Shown here piece after piece: positions 38,401-50,391 of a stretch of 64,000 nt of DNA. The notes beneath the pieces are model-generated. The model searched no databases. It was not told the DNA's origin and saw nothing but the letters and a program-made list of their open reading frames with translations. How positions within the stretch are numbered: position 1 is the first letter of the stretch; every line of letters begins with the position of its first letter. The stretch covers positions 1,481,001 to 1,545,000 of the forward strand of contig JAVTVX010000020.1 of assembly GCA_033439265.1 (NCBI GenBank), written 5' to 3'. The stretch comes from Dillenia suffruticosa (lineage: Eukaryota; Streptophyta; Magnoliopsida; Dilleniales; Dilleniaceae). Both the position numbers and the translations under genes were made by a program.

Positions 38401-39129
38401 CGTGAGCGAAATGGCCCCCATGTTGAATATGATATCTCGCCCATGCCAAAATTAAGGTAAAAGGAAGGACAAGTTTGGCCGAAAATGTTGAAAATAAAGA
38501 GGACAATTTCAATAGGAATCAATTCCCTGGGAGGATTAAATACACAATAGAGCTGTCCTGAGTTATCAATTGAAGAAAGCAAGGTTTTGCGTTAAGGTCG
38601 GAAAGAAATCTTAAGTAATCTGTCAAGCTAAAATCATACCACAAGACAGGATTGCTGCTATCTAACACTCAAAGTATGAACTCAACTTTTGTTAGTGGCA
38701 AAGATGAGAAATCACGAGAGGCCAAATGATCGAACTTACCTGAAAGAAATGCTTATCATTCGTTCTGTCCTGTACTATCAGGCAGGGACTGATGACAATC
38801 TGTGAGCAATCTGATGCGAATGATCCGAATATGATCACATCAGCTGATCCAAAAAGAAAGCTAGGTTAAAAATAATGGTGTGAGTGATTTTATTATTAAT
38901 GAATCGTCATTGCAGTTTTTGATTGAGACAAAAAAACTCGTGTCCTGGCATGATGCATTTCCATCTATTATCCTCCATGAATGTGATGTGCTACAAAACT
39001 TTAATTTAAAATTACATACCAAATAACATTATGATCGGTGAGAATAAATATTCTACTTCAATATTCTATTTCTTTCAAGATAAACAGAAAACTAATCTAA
39101 GAATACAAAACTATCAATATTGCTAAGTC
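35454..39129. other. Intergenic DNA
   Basis: No gene recognised. Includes (AT)n at about 37124-37153 and (GA)n at about 37790-37814. The right end must include the 3' UTR of the minus-strand DarP-like gene. Confidence 0.45.
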
Positions 39130-41828
39130 CTATTCGGTAGCCAATTGCATTGCCAGAGAGCGAAGGAAACAGGTGAGAGACTTTTTGGCACCCACAAGGG
39201 CTGCGGTTTCCTCATCCACCTCATCTTCCCTTTTGGCTGGTTCATCTTGTAGTAACTGTACCTTACGGACAAGTTTACGCAGCTCCTGTCACATTGTGAA
39301 ATATGAGAATGAGCAAGAGCAAGGTTGAACACCTTCAAACGTGAGGAGTTTACTGAAACACATGACACACACCCAAGTTTATGTACAAACGTAGCAATCA
39401 CACCCAATAGTCCAAAGTCAAGACAACACCAAATGCCCAGGCCCAACCCTAGGCCAACAAAGAAAACCTAAGCCTAGTTTGAGAAGACAAATTGCAAGTT
39501 TTTATATCCTGCCCTGCCTATCCAATGTCCAGCCTTAAAAAAATTTAATTGCAAAGAGAATTAGAAAGGCATATTTGCCTTCTATTGTAATATTGAGAAA
39601 CTAATGCTAATTGGGAAACTTAAACAAAAAGCAGCCATAGAACATTTTAGAAGTCACAATAAATCAAGTCATAGAGATTCCACAACAACAACCACTTGGA
39701 CTGTTATGGAAGCCCGTGGGGCAAAAGGGCATGCAGAACGATCACATTGCAATCTAGGTTGGGAAAAGCAAAAGGACCTGGCAACCAATCCATGGCCCAA
39801 ATGGAGCTATGAAAACGGATAATTTATGTTGACAAAGGCAACAACTACATGGAAAAATACATAACAAGGGAATACCATATTGAAAGTCTATTTCTTAGGT
39901 TGCATTCAGCAGGAAGGATATCAAGATAGAATGCATCTCCTGCATTATTCTGTCTTCTGGATTTCAATGTTGTAAAGAGTTTTCCAATATTAACATTTAT
40001 GTGCCGCATAAACTTTAGACAATGAGCTCACCTGACGGTCGAACTCAATGCTGTGAACTGAATAAACTTCATTAGTAATGCCACTATCTCTATTCACTAA
40101 GCCATCAAACCATCTTGCTGCAATTTCAATGTGTTCTTGAGAAACCTGTCAATAAAGACTAAAGCTTAATCAACACCCAGAAATACCAGAAACATCACAA
40201 CCCTGACTTAGTCTTAACCCCCCCCCCCACTTCTTTATTCATATTCCCAGGCAAAACAATTGGAAGGATTGAAGAGCACAGCAGAACAGATTTGGTGGAA
40301 GCATGGTCATTGAAGCTTTTAAGTGGACAGCTGTAAGATCAATTTATCAAGCAATAATCAGCTCATTATGTTTATCATTGTAGTTTCATGCTCAAAGTAG
40401 CATATCAACTATGACCTTGCACTACATGTCCCAGTAAACAAAGCCACAAAAAAAAAGACACAATAAAGCATAAACTACCTCCTCTCCATCATCGTCTTCA
40501 GCATCCTCTGATTCATTGTCGTCATAATCATCAAAGTCTGATGCCCTAGAACTAGACAAAGACTGTAGTTTACTCTGGTCTCCATCCTTCATTGCCTGGA
40601 TTAAAGCATCCATCAGTTCCGGCTCAGCATTCCTCAGTAGCCTTCCTAACACTCATGTATTAACGAAGTTAGAATAAAATGCTTCTAATATCAACTCAAT
40701 CATCAGACTCGGCTTCTATCTTCTCCCTTAAACCCCTACTTTATTAGAGGCTCAAAACTGAAAATTTGCAAAATAAATTATGTCTCTGTGCAAAAGCTTA
40801 ACGAACAAAAAGTTTTTGCATCAACAATCATGTAATCAAGATTGCCGGATTATGCATTAGCTCTTTCATTCTCCTGGTCATGTAAAAAATAACTTGATGA
40901 ATTGCAGTGCATGAATCACCATTGATTTAAGATTTCAATGGAGCAAAATCAAAGAGAAAAATTTGAAATTCACAAGAAAGGAAAGACAGAACCAAACCTA
41001 TTCATCAACAAGGATAAAGAGACAAGCTCCATGTGAAGTATAATTTGAAGGAGGAAGAAGATTACCGATATAATTAAACTGTCTCCGCTTTCCTTCTCGA
41101 ACATCAGGTCCTAGTCTCTACGACATTACAACAAACACCTTATTTACATCATTTCACTTATTCTAATCCTCAAGATGAACCCAAAAAAAAATTATGGGAA
41201 TTCCACAAACAAAGACGAAGTTCATAGAATAGCCGTGAAACGTACCTTCACCAACATAAGAGCCTCAAAAACTTCTCTCTCCAGTGAAGCTACTCTACAA
41301 TTACAAACAGAGACAATTGTTAGTGTTACCGCAACTTTGAGACATAGAATCTATCACCAAACCAAACGCTGCAAGTGGGCACCTTAGAATGCGTTTGATT
41401 TGAGGAGGGGAAAATGAAGCGAGGTCCATGCCCCAGCGAACAGCGCGACGAGCCTCTCTCTTCTTCTCGTTGCGGCTCTTATTTGCGTCTGTATCTGAGT
41501 TGCTGTTGCTGTCTTGAAAATCTAGATCGGACAATGGTGGAGATTCCAGCGACCGGAGACCGCCGCCCGGTCGAGAATTAGCGCTTCGGCGGGAAGGTGA
41601 AGAAGAAGCGGCGACGGATAGACGAGAGTGAAAGCGAGATGGGGTATAGTAGGATGAGAGTGAAAAGAAGAGGAGGCGACGAATTGTTGGATCCGAGCAA
41701 AGGAATTGATGTTCCAGATTGTTCCATCGAGGCCATTGTCTCAACGGCCTCCCCACTTTGCTCATCATCATCATTCCCCTCTCGCGGTTCAGGACCGATC
41801 GAATTCGAGGCGCGCTCCGAGTGAGCAT
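39130..41828 (-). CDS. DarP/YjgA (DUF615)-like protein, probably organelle-targeted
   Basis: Bacterial DarP (YjgA) associates with the large ribosomal subunit during its assembly; a plant copy would act in a plastid or mitochondrion. Six minus-strand exons by splice phase: 41383-41828, 41246-41294, 41066-41117, 40479-40645, 40032-40145, 39130-39285, total 327 residues. The N-terminal ~95 residues are Arg/Ser-rich with few acids, like a transit peptide. The conserved core begins at KSRNEKKREARRAVRWGMDL, continues through SLEREVFEALMLVKRLGPD and REGKRRQFNYIGRLLRN, and has an acidic Asp/Glu insertion near residues 240-256 before IAARWFDGLV. The last exon ends LRSLAMQLATE, like the bacterial C-terminus. 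The first of several ATGs was taken as the start; a later Met is possible. The family call is from memory of the bacterial sequence. Confidence 0.85.
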
Positions 41829-42548
41829 GACTACCGCCCTCTTTTTATTTTTTTTGGTACAAACTACCGCCCTCTTATTGTCCAGAGAGCCCGCGTAATT
41901 TAAAATTGGGCCAGAAAGGCGTTACTAAAAAGAAGCTACTCCGAGCCCATTACATGAGATCTATAAATGTTGGGCCTCACTTTAAGAGTGTGGCTCAAGA
42001 GTGGCCCAAGTTAACGAGGGCTACTTAGATTTCCTGTCCACGCCCAAAACCCAAATGGGGGAGGGATGAAAAAATTATACAAATACTTTCAATTGAAAAA
42101 TGCATCTTGTTGAAAAATAATTAAAATATATATATGGCAAGTGTTAACCTTAAAAGGTAGAGGAGTAAGATCGAAATAAAAGTGACGAATGGCTGAGGTA
42201 TTCCCTTCGTGTTTCCGTACGAACGTATATGAGTTCCATGCTCATATAACTGGCATGTACACTCATCAACAGAAAAGCATGGCAAAAACAAGAAAAAAAG
42301 AGGAAAATTTAACTGAAAATCTCCAATTTCGTTGTCAGACCGTAAAAATTTCGATTGTACATATTAAAAATATTCGAGTGGGTCCGAACCCCAAATTATG
42401 CACACACGACACATCACTCTACCTTATACACTGCACTCCCAAGAAAAACAGAGGATTCAAATTCATGTCCATCTATTCTGCAAATTAAGCTCCTAAAACT
42501 ACTCGGTAGTACTCTCCAAATGGGCAAAAATTCTCAGTTTGACTTCGA

Positions 42549-43067
42549 CTACCAACACTGGTCACTGTCCCAATTCCGGCGAGTGTATCCAGAAAATCCA
42601 GACGCCGACGATCCCGCCATTGCCGACGGCGACCCTGTCGCAGACATGGCAAAAGAACTCGCGGGACGTCTTCTTCTGAACAACGTCCTGTCATAGTCGG
42701 CCCTCTTTTCCGGGTCCAACAATGTGGCGTAAGCCTCGTGGAGTCTGATGAATTCGTCTGTTGACGTGTCCTTGGACGCCACGTCAGGGTGAAGAACTCT
42801 GGCGAGTTTCCGGTACGCCGTCTTGATTTCTTGACAGGTGGCGCCCATTTTGATACCGAGAACCTCGTACAGCGACGGCGCCGAGGACGAGGAGGAAGTA
42901 AAAGTAGGCCTCTCCGTCGCCGTCGCGCAAGAGGCCGATATAGTCCTCGGTCGTCGAAACCAGACGCAGTTGGGCTGAGAATGAAATGACGCCGTTTTGG
43001 GAGGAACAGCAAAATGAACAGAGGAGGAAGCAAGAGTTGAAATCGAAACAGAGGATGCGGAAACCAT
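42549..43067 (-). CDS. Chloroplast J-domain protein (DnaJ C, J11 type)
   Basis: Short co-chaperone that stimulates stromal Hsp70. Single exon of 172 residues. A Ser/Thr/Ala-rich N-terminus of ~60 residues without acidic residues looks like a plastid transit peptide. The J domain follows at about residues 65-130: SLYEVLGIKMGATCQEIK, AYRKLARVLHPDV with the invariant HPD, and EFIRLHEAYATLLDP, then YDRTLF. There is no Gly/Phe or zinc-finger region. The C-terminus RRNWDSDQCW resembles the J11 family end. The frame is intact. Two other long open frames on the same strand here are shadows. Confidence 0.93.
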   Translation of the reverse strand: MVSASSVSISTLASSSVHFAVPPKTASFHSQPNCVWFRRPRTISASCATATERPTFTSSSSSAPSLYEVLGIKMGATCQEIKTAYRKLARVLHPDVASKDTSTDEFIRLHEAYATLLDPEKRADYDRTLFRRRRPASSFAMSATGSPSAMAGSSASGFSGYTRRNWDSDQCW

Positions 43068-43113
43068 GATTTCGGGTTGACGTTGATGCTGATCGAAACT
43101 GGATAAAATGCTG

Positions 43114-43120
43114 ATTTATA
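43114..43120 (-). promoter_or_regulatory. TATA box of the J-protein gene
   Basis: TATAAAT on the minus strand, 47 bp before the ATG, which would imply a very short 5' leader of about 20 nt. Confidence 0.5.
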
Positions 43121-44126
43121 GAGGAGTGTCGCAGGCAGGTTCAACCAAGGTTAACGAGGAAGAGGTTAAACAGAAGGGGGGATCTTATCCATAAGGAATA
43201 AGATCCACTTTAGAGCTGACTCAGCAACTTGTCGGTGTCCTCACTCTCTGTTTCCGTGTCATCCGCGAATCGTACAATTTCACCTCTTCCGACTTTTGTG
43301 GGGTAAGGTCATATTAAAGAAATGAGAAAAAATAAATTAAATATATTAAAAAAATCTTATATTAAGACGAATTAATAAATAAAATTTAGTTTTATTTCAT
43401 TTTTAAGTTATTTATTTTATTTAACATTATTCTTTTTGCTTCATGGCTCATACACGAAATAACCCTTTTTTTTTTTTTTACTTTTCTTAATTATTTGGAA
43501 TACTAAAAAATAACTTAAAAAATGGGGCACTGGAAATGAGAGATTGGGATTTCGAGGGTCAATTTCAAGGCTGTAAGGTAGGAGGGCGAGGGCCAACCCA
43601 TTGCCCATTATAGAAACTCTCTTTTAATGCCTCGTGTCGTGTTTGGCACAAAATGACATGCCTCACGAATTTGGCTAAGCTGCCAAAGCCATTCCATATT
43701 GGCTTTGACTATTTTTGGATTTTTGATATTTGCGAGAAAAAAAAAAAAGTAGGAAAAATTTTAAGTAGTCTAATTCTATTATTGTTATTATCTTTTTAGA
43801 TGTGGACTTGAGAAAACCTTTTGTTGTTGACGTTTCCTTAGAAAAAAGTTGACTTGAAATGTTAACGCCTATGTAGGTGGAAAAAAAAAGTCAAAATTTT
43901 TTGAAATATTCTAACTTTCATTCGGCTGATAACATTATTAACATATAAAATATTTATCATTTAATAAATTATGTTAAACGTTTTAAAAAATAATTGTTAT
44001 AATTTAAAATAATTTAATGTGTTTGGAATTTTTCTTTGCACAGTAAAATTTTGAGAATTTTTATTATTTTCCTTAAGAATAACTATATAAGTTTGTGATA
44101 GAAGTCATAAATGTGAAACCGAAAAC
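43121..44126. other. Intergenic DNA
   Basis: AT-rich with poly-T and poly-A runs; no gene seen. The left part should hold the upstream promoter of the J-protein gene. Confidence 0.45.
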
Positions 44127-44808
44127 TGGCTCGTCTTGACATTAGCATGTCAAGCGATGCTTCTTGGCTTTGTAGCGTCCCCAATGCTGAAAGGAGGATT
44201 GAAAGGAAGAAGATCAAATGGTGTCGCTCCAAAGAAGGTTGTCTCAAGCTAAACACTAACGGTGCAGTGTCCCAAATCTCTGGTAAGGCCAGCACAAGAG
44301 AAATTTTCAAAAACCACGAAAGGGAGTGGATTGCTGGTTTTGTTATGAATATTGGCAGAACAGAGATACTTTCAGCTGAGCTATGGGGTTTTAGGGAATG
44401 GCTCAGCCTGACGAAAAGGATGGGCATCAGTCATCTAGAGGTTGAATCCGACTCCGATGTCTTGGTGAGCCTCCTCGCCAACCATTTAGATCATGATCAT
44501 CCCTTGTTCCTTATTCTTCAAGATTGTGTTGAAATGCTAAAATTTATGCATGTTGAAGCCGTCACTCATGTTTTTAGAGAAGCAAACATTTGCATAGATC
44601 ATTTGGTTAAGTTAGCCTAACTGAACATGAAAGGCTTCATGGAGTTGTAGGATCCTCCTCTATCGCTGTGACGCTTTATCTGGGAAGACCGTATGGGCAT
44701 CGAAAGGATTAGAGGAGCCTCCACCTCTATTAGATAGTTTTGTTCTATTTGTTTTTCTTTTGTTATGTTCTTTTCCCATTTTTTGGTATTAAAAAAAATA
44801 AAAAAAGA
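44127..44808 (+). mobile_element. 5'-truncated LINE (L1-type) remnant, RNase H end
   Basis: Only the 3' end of a plant non-LTR retrotransposon remains. A 157-codon open frame (44147-44620) encodes an RNase H-like domain of the type found at the end of plant LINE polyproteins, with LSAELWGFREWL, LEVESDSDVLVSLL and VFREANICIDHL. The first catalytic Asp position reads Asn (KLNTNGAV), so the enzyme is probably inactive. An interrupted A-rich tail ends at about 44808. It is closely related to the minus-strand copy at 59661-61275 but retains much less of the 5' side. Confidence 0.85.
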
Positions 44809-45110
44809 GCCAGAAGCATTAAAAGGTTTTGAATTGGTCATTCTGAAGCCACCTCAGGAGTGCAAGTTTCCATTCTTTTTCTGTGGTCGAGAAATGACAA
44901 ATAAAACATTTTAAAAGAAAAATAAATGAGGAATGCATTATCTTAACAGCTGCTACAGTAGGCCCATTACAACATCGAAACAAATGTGATCCCTTCCGGT
45001 TGGGATTCCTTCGATTTGAGAAAGGTTTTCGGTTGGTTTGACAGTTAGTTTTACCTTTGACCATGGCTCCCCATTTGGGATCTCTCTCCTTTCAGGACAC
45101 GTCGGATCTC

Positions 45111-45154
<44 letters not shown>

Positions 45155-45907
45155 GATGAGCTATCGATTATCAGATTGCAAAATGTAATGGGACATATAA
45201 CCAGCAAAAAAATATGTATATTAAAAAGGAAAACCAGAGAAGGAGAGCTTTAATACGCATATAGTTCACAACGTACATTTTGGAATACTCTGCTACTAAT
45301 AAACTTACAGTACCATTATTTACAGGACACTTCAAAAGCAGGAGGGGGCTAAAAATTGCACTGAAAGACTAGTTTGTTAGAGCAAGAAAAATTCATAAAA
45401 ATTATACAAATCAAATTGAAAAAAACAAAAAGTCTATCACAGTTCACATGGCCATGCCCGAAGATCTCTGCTGGTCCGGCGGGATTTAAAATGAGGGGGA
45501 GTAGACACTTTGAGTTTCAATTCAATTTAGCATAAATTTAATTTAATGGGTGAGAAGGTCGGTGGGGGGTACAAAAGAGGGACAGATTATGTGGGTGCAT
45601 TACACTTGGTATAAAAGTAGTACTCTATACATTAACGAATACCCACAACGACATGGGGCTCTTAGAAGGAGGAAATTGCAATATTTTACATGGGTTGATA
45701 ATTAAAATAGACAACCTCTTCAAAGCAAAAACAACTCTGTTGCCATGAATAAGCACATGAAAGCTTCATTTTATGGTTTCCAATGTTGTCCCTTTATTTC
45801 CTAATCTATGAAAATTTTTGTATAACAAAATTGAAAAAAAAAAAGAAATTATACTCTTATATGTGATTGAACCAATTCATATGAAGGCTGACATTTGTGC
45901 TGTATAT
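44809..45907. other. Intergenic DNA with a (CT)n tract
   Basis: A (CT)n run of about 19 units lies at 45113-45151. No gene recognised. Confidence 0.5.
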
Positions 45908-46433
45908 TGTTATGAATCCCATATCGGATCTCTAAAAAATCAAAAAATAGTATTTAAATTCAATAAGATCTCTTACCCAACAAATTGATCTTTCGGATTG
46001 AGTTATCCTATTGGGTTTGAATCCATTATTTGGGTCCGTGACAAATTAGTATCCGAGTCTCTGGTCTAACATGAAAGAGAGCTACCTGAAAGAGGATTAT
46101 CTGGAAAAGGGTTATATGGAAAATGGCTACTTGGTACCAGAGTGAGAGCCGTCCAAAATGGAAAATGACTATATGGTGTCGGAGTGATATCCGTCCAAAG
46201 AGGAAAGGGCTACCCGTCAGAATGAAAGTCTTTCAGAGTGCGAGTCATCCAGAGTGAGAGCCGTCTGTGAACGTTCAGCTTCTCAAGGAGAGGATAATGT
46301 TATGAATTCTATATCGGTTCTCCAAGAAATTATAAAATAATATTTGATTCCAATAAACTCTCTCACCTAACAGATCGATCTTTTAGGCTGAGTTTTCTTA
46401 TCAGGATTGAGTTTATTGCTTAGGTTCATGACA
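45908..46433 (+). mobile_element. TRIM element (miniature LTR retrotransposon), old copy
   Basis: Two 136-bp direct terminal repeats (45908-46043 and 46298-46433) each begin TGTTATGAAT and end TGACA, so each runs TG...CA. Directly after the first, AATTAGTATCCGAGTCT resembles the initiator-tRNA-Met primer site TGGTATCAGAGC. Directly before the second, AAGGAGAGGA is a plausible polypurine tract. The 254-bp interior encodes nothing and contains repeated GAGTGAGAGCCGTCC-like words. The two repeats are only about 75% identical by eye, so the copy is ancient. No clean 5-bp target duplication is visible. It is a fossil moved, when active, by enzymes from other elements. Confidence 0.85.
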
Positions 46434-46931
46434 CATGTACCAGAATTAATCCTTTGATTTCGGTCACTCCATCAACCTACTTAATTCTTTTAAAAATTAC
46501 ACTTATTTTTTTTATAAATTATTGATATTTAATAATAATCATATTAAGTTTTATTTGAGTTAAATTATATTTTTAAAGGATAAAATATTACTAACGTCTA
46601 TTTTTTATATATATAATATTAAATTTAAGATTTTTTTTTTTAAAAAAGTAAGGTTGTCAAATAATTGAATCTGGTAATTGTTATTTTGTTGGGTTTTGGT
46701 ACAACCTTGCTTTTTCATTAAAAAATATTAGAAAAATAAGTACAATTGAGTAATTAATGCAGCAAAACTTTTCACCCGTCTGCATACTTTTCGCCCTTGT
46801 GTAATTTCGTGCTTTTATAATATAATCTTTGGGAAGTTACGGGTCCAATCGCGCTCTTTAAGATGGTAGTTTTGAAATTTTAATCAACCCGTGAGAAAAT
46901 TTTAAATTAATAAATATAGATGGACATAAAA

Positions 46932-46973
<42 letters not shown>

Positions 46974-49627
46974 ACTAATTTTATAAGGTACAAACTTAAA
47001 CACATAAAAAAGAAATTTATGGAATAAAAGACAAAAAGAAAACTTTCAAATTTTAATAAAATATACAAAAATAATAAAATAATATTATTAAAAAAATAAT
47101 TCTATTAAATATACACTTATATATATTATTGCAAAAGGCACTATTTTTGGGCTTCTTCCCACCACCTCTGAATCAGCCGTTTCCCGTCTTAGACCCATAC
47201 AATACAATAAAATGGGTTTTGTGGTGTATTTGGACGTTCCTTTGGTAGAATTTTTGTTGGGGGTTGCTCCCCGGTTGTTTCATGTTTTTTGTTGGGTCAT
47301 TCTTTATTTTTCTTTTTATTTTTTTATTTTTTTACATAAAATTACTTGAATTCGAGATCATTATAAAAAAGGAAGAAAACTATCGGTTAAATTATAACTT
47401 ATTAGTCTCATTTTTTAATTGTAAAAAGATATAAAAAGATGATAACATGGTTTATTTGAATTTATTACAATAAATTTATTTTTGTAAGAATACTCGTATG
47501 ATAAATAGTTTTTATCTTCGTAATTATGTGTATTTTTATATAATAAAAAATTTATTACAATAAATACATTAAATAATTTATGTGGGTATGAAAAATAATT
47601 TATGATTTACAATACAATTAAAATCAAGAGATTGTTTAACAATTCTTAAGTGAAAAATAAAATTAATTAATAAGTAAATATGTCACAAAAATATATATTA
47701 CGTTTGTTATTATTATCACTGCATTGCTCTATTTTTTAATGCGAGAAAATTTAGTGAATTTAAAATTATTTATTAAAACTATTAATTAATAATTATTGAA
47801 ATGTTAATAAAATCATAAATAATCAAATTTTTTTAAATTGAAAATTGAGTGATTAAATATTTTATTTTTTTATTAAAACTTTCGATTTTAAATTTTTGAA
47901 GTAAAAGAAAAAATCGAATTTAAAAGAATAAATTTTTTAATAGATTTTATAATACTTAAAACAGATTAATCTATCGAAATTCGAACGTCATTAGGCCAGT
48001 AAAAAAAATGCGTAAATAAAGGTGATGTAACCGTTGTCAATCGATATCTATTGAGATAGGCGCCGGTCTGAGCCAAGAGGACACCCAAGCACACAAATAA
48101 TACATAATAGAAAGACTTTTCAATGGATAACTATTGAGATTTATAATATTTAATTTATGAAAAATTTTGCAATTAATTCATCTTTTTGTAGAGTTACAAT
48201 AATAAATTTGTTCAAATAATAGTAATTATAATTTAAATTAAATATTTAAGGATGAGATCTTATCTAAGAGAATTTAGTACTTTTGTCACTCGACTGACAC
48301 GGCATTTGATGTTAAGCAAGGAAATTAAAAAAATAGAAAAATGAACAAGACCTTTCCCTCACTGTCAGATGGGCTGAATAGATATTGAGATGAACATGAC
48401 TGCAACTGGCCCCTTAAGCGTGATATGGACTTTAATTCTTTTATCTTTCCGATGGTCCACTGCCCCCCCAGAGGAGACAATTCTTACATTTGCTTTTATC
48501 CCACATCGGCTGCAAGATTTTTAGGAAGTGCAAACGGTGACATAAATTAAAAACCACGGGCACATGGCCAAATATGATCCTTCAGGCAGTTGACGGGATA
48601 TGATGAGTGGTCAATTCTCGCCATAAACATGCGAGAGAGGTGTCCAGCCCCAAGCCTGGTTACGACAACCTGGGCACTCTCATTTTCACCAATCTGATCC
48701 CTAGCCTTTCTTTATGTTTCATAGCTTCTAAATTATTATCGTTTATCTCTCTTAGTGTTTTACAAAATTTCGTAAGAGGTTTATAGTCTAAAAAATTTTT
48801 TAGGTGAATTAAATTTTCTCATCTAATTTAGGGATTCTGATAGAAAAATTTATTATTGAAAATGAAACCCTAATGGAACTCTCTAGATTTTGATTAGAGT
48901 CAGAGATTCGGAACTAGGGTTTGTCTTGTTAGGAGCTTTAAACAAGGATTTAAGTCGAAAGAGTCGAGAGATTGATTGGTGCTTACGAAAAGTTGGATTT
49001 TGGGTTGAGATGTTCTTGGAGTTTTAAGGATATGATATTTACATTCGTGTGTGTCCAATTAATGAATCTATGCCACATACCAAGATTACTATTCTCCTCT
49101 AGGTATTGGCATTTACTTTGTTTGATCGGAATTGTAAGATGATCCGTTCTAGAACCCTTATGCACGGGATGCCGGAAAAATCCCACATGCCATTCTCGTG
49201 TGCTTAATCTGTGGTTACCACGTTTTGCAGAGTTTTAGGAGTGCAAGCAAATGCTTCTGGCCAGCCTGATCAACTAAATAATTGGACTGTCAACTTAGTT
49301 AAGCCAGTATAGCACTTGGTTTTTGCACTGTTCCTAAGAAATCAAGAACAAAGACCAATTTCATTCTTCATTATACACTACACTTGACTCCAATCATAAC
49401 TGAACCACAAATTTCAGTACAGGACTTACAGAAGATAGATACTGAAGGCAGCATTAAATGTTGACATCATAGGCAAAGCTGAAAAGGCCAGAGGGCAGAC
49501 ACATTAAGCAATATAAGCCCGGAAACAGCAAAAGAAATTACAACTGAAAGAATGGAGACTCCTATGTTGAGTTCAATTGAAACCCCCGCTGTCGAAAGGA
49601 TTGTTATCCACGAAACCCTGCTGATTA
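46434..49627. other. Long AT-rich intergenic region
   Basis: Includes an (AT)n tract at about 46932-46969. No gene, RNA or transposon terminus recognised in about 3.2 kb. Confidence 0.5.
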
Positions 49628-50391
49628 TTAACTCCAAAAGGCTGATTCACAGAAGAAAAGGGCTAGTTTAGGCCCTGTTGTGGATAATTCAGCTGCAGCT
49701 GTTGTTGCTGAAAGCCTGTCTGAGACTGTCTGGAATTCACAGGGTTTCCAAAAGGCAAATTTCCACTTGAAAAAGGTGTAGCAAAAGGTGGCTGAGCTGG
49801 AAGCAAACCTAGGACCACCAACCACAAACCTAGAACCACAATTCTGATTGACAGGAGGATGATCACTTGCCTTCCAAGCTATATCCCCATTTTGGCCTCT
49901 TATCTGCGTATCTCCAACATCAAGCAATTCCACTGTCTCCAATTTGTCTCCGCCCGTGTTTGTATCCCATGCCAATCTGCTTCCATCATAAATCTCTAGG
50001 CCTGCATCAGAGAAGACTAGGCTGCAAGTGTTGGCATTGCTTATTGAAGCACATTCCGACTTCCACTCCACACATTCTGGCCTCCTTTTTGAACTTGAAT
50101 ATAGCACAAGTCATTGCCAAATCCTCCTGATCTTAAGAGGTCTCTCTTTGAAGCAAAAAGGTGTATTTTCCTGAAGTGGAGGTTAGGAACAGTTGGCATG
50201 TGCCTGAACCTGATTGTGGAAGTGGTTCATGCTAATGACTCGGCTGCAGGCTTCCTAGTACTTGTTGTCTCACCCTTCTTTCCATCATACCAGATGGAGA
50301 AACAGCCATTAGCATTAGATGAAGATACAAAGATTGTTATGAAAAAGAAGAAGATGGTGCTGATGCTATTAGTTTTCTTCGAGGTTGCCAT
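49628..50391 (-). pseudogene. Decayed gene for a small secreted protein with lectin-like features
   Basis: Two minus-strand pieces appear to belong together. At 50227-50391 an ATG frame begins with MATSKKTNSISTIFFFF, a signal peptide, and stops after 54 codons. At 49628-50107, in another frame, a 159-codon stretch contains CSLVFSDAGLEIYDGSRLAW and VELLDVGDTQIRGQNGDIAW, two strands that resemble the repeated units of bulb-type (mannose-binding) lectin domains. The ~120 bp between them shifts frame and I find no clear intron, so I read it as a broken gene. I do not recognise the exact family. An unannotated intron or error in the sequence could also explain the break. Confidence 0.5.

Noticed and set aside
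38760-38860. snoRNA-like ACTGATGAC...CTGATG...CTGATCC words
   Set aside because: The boxes are too close together, no closing stem was found, and no rRNA complement was recognised.
42485-43144. A 219-codon minus-strand frame longer than the J-protein frame
   Set aside because: Arg/Pro-rich shadow in another frame; the 172-codon frame has the J domain with HPD.
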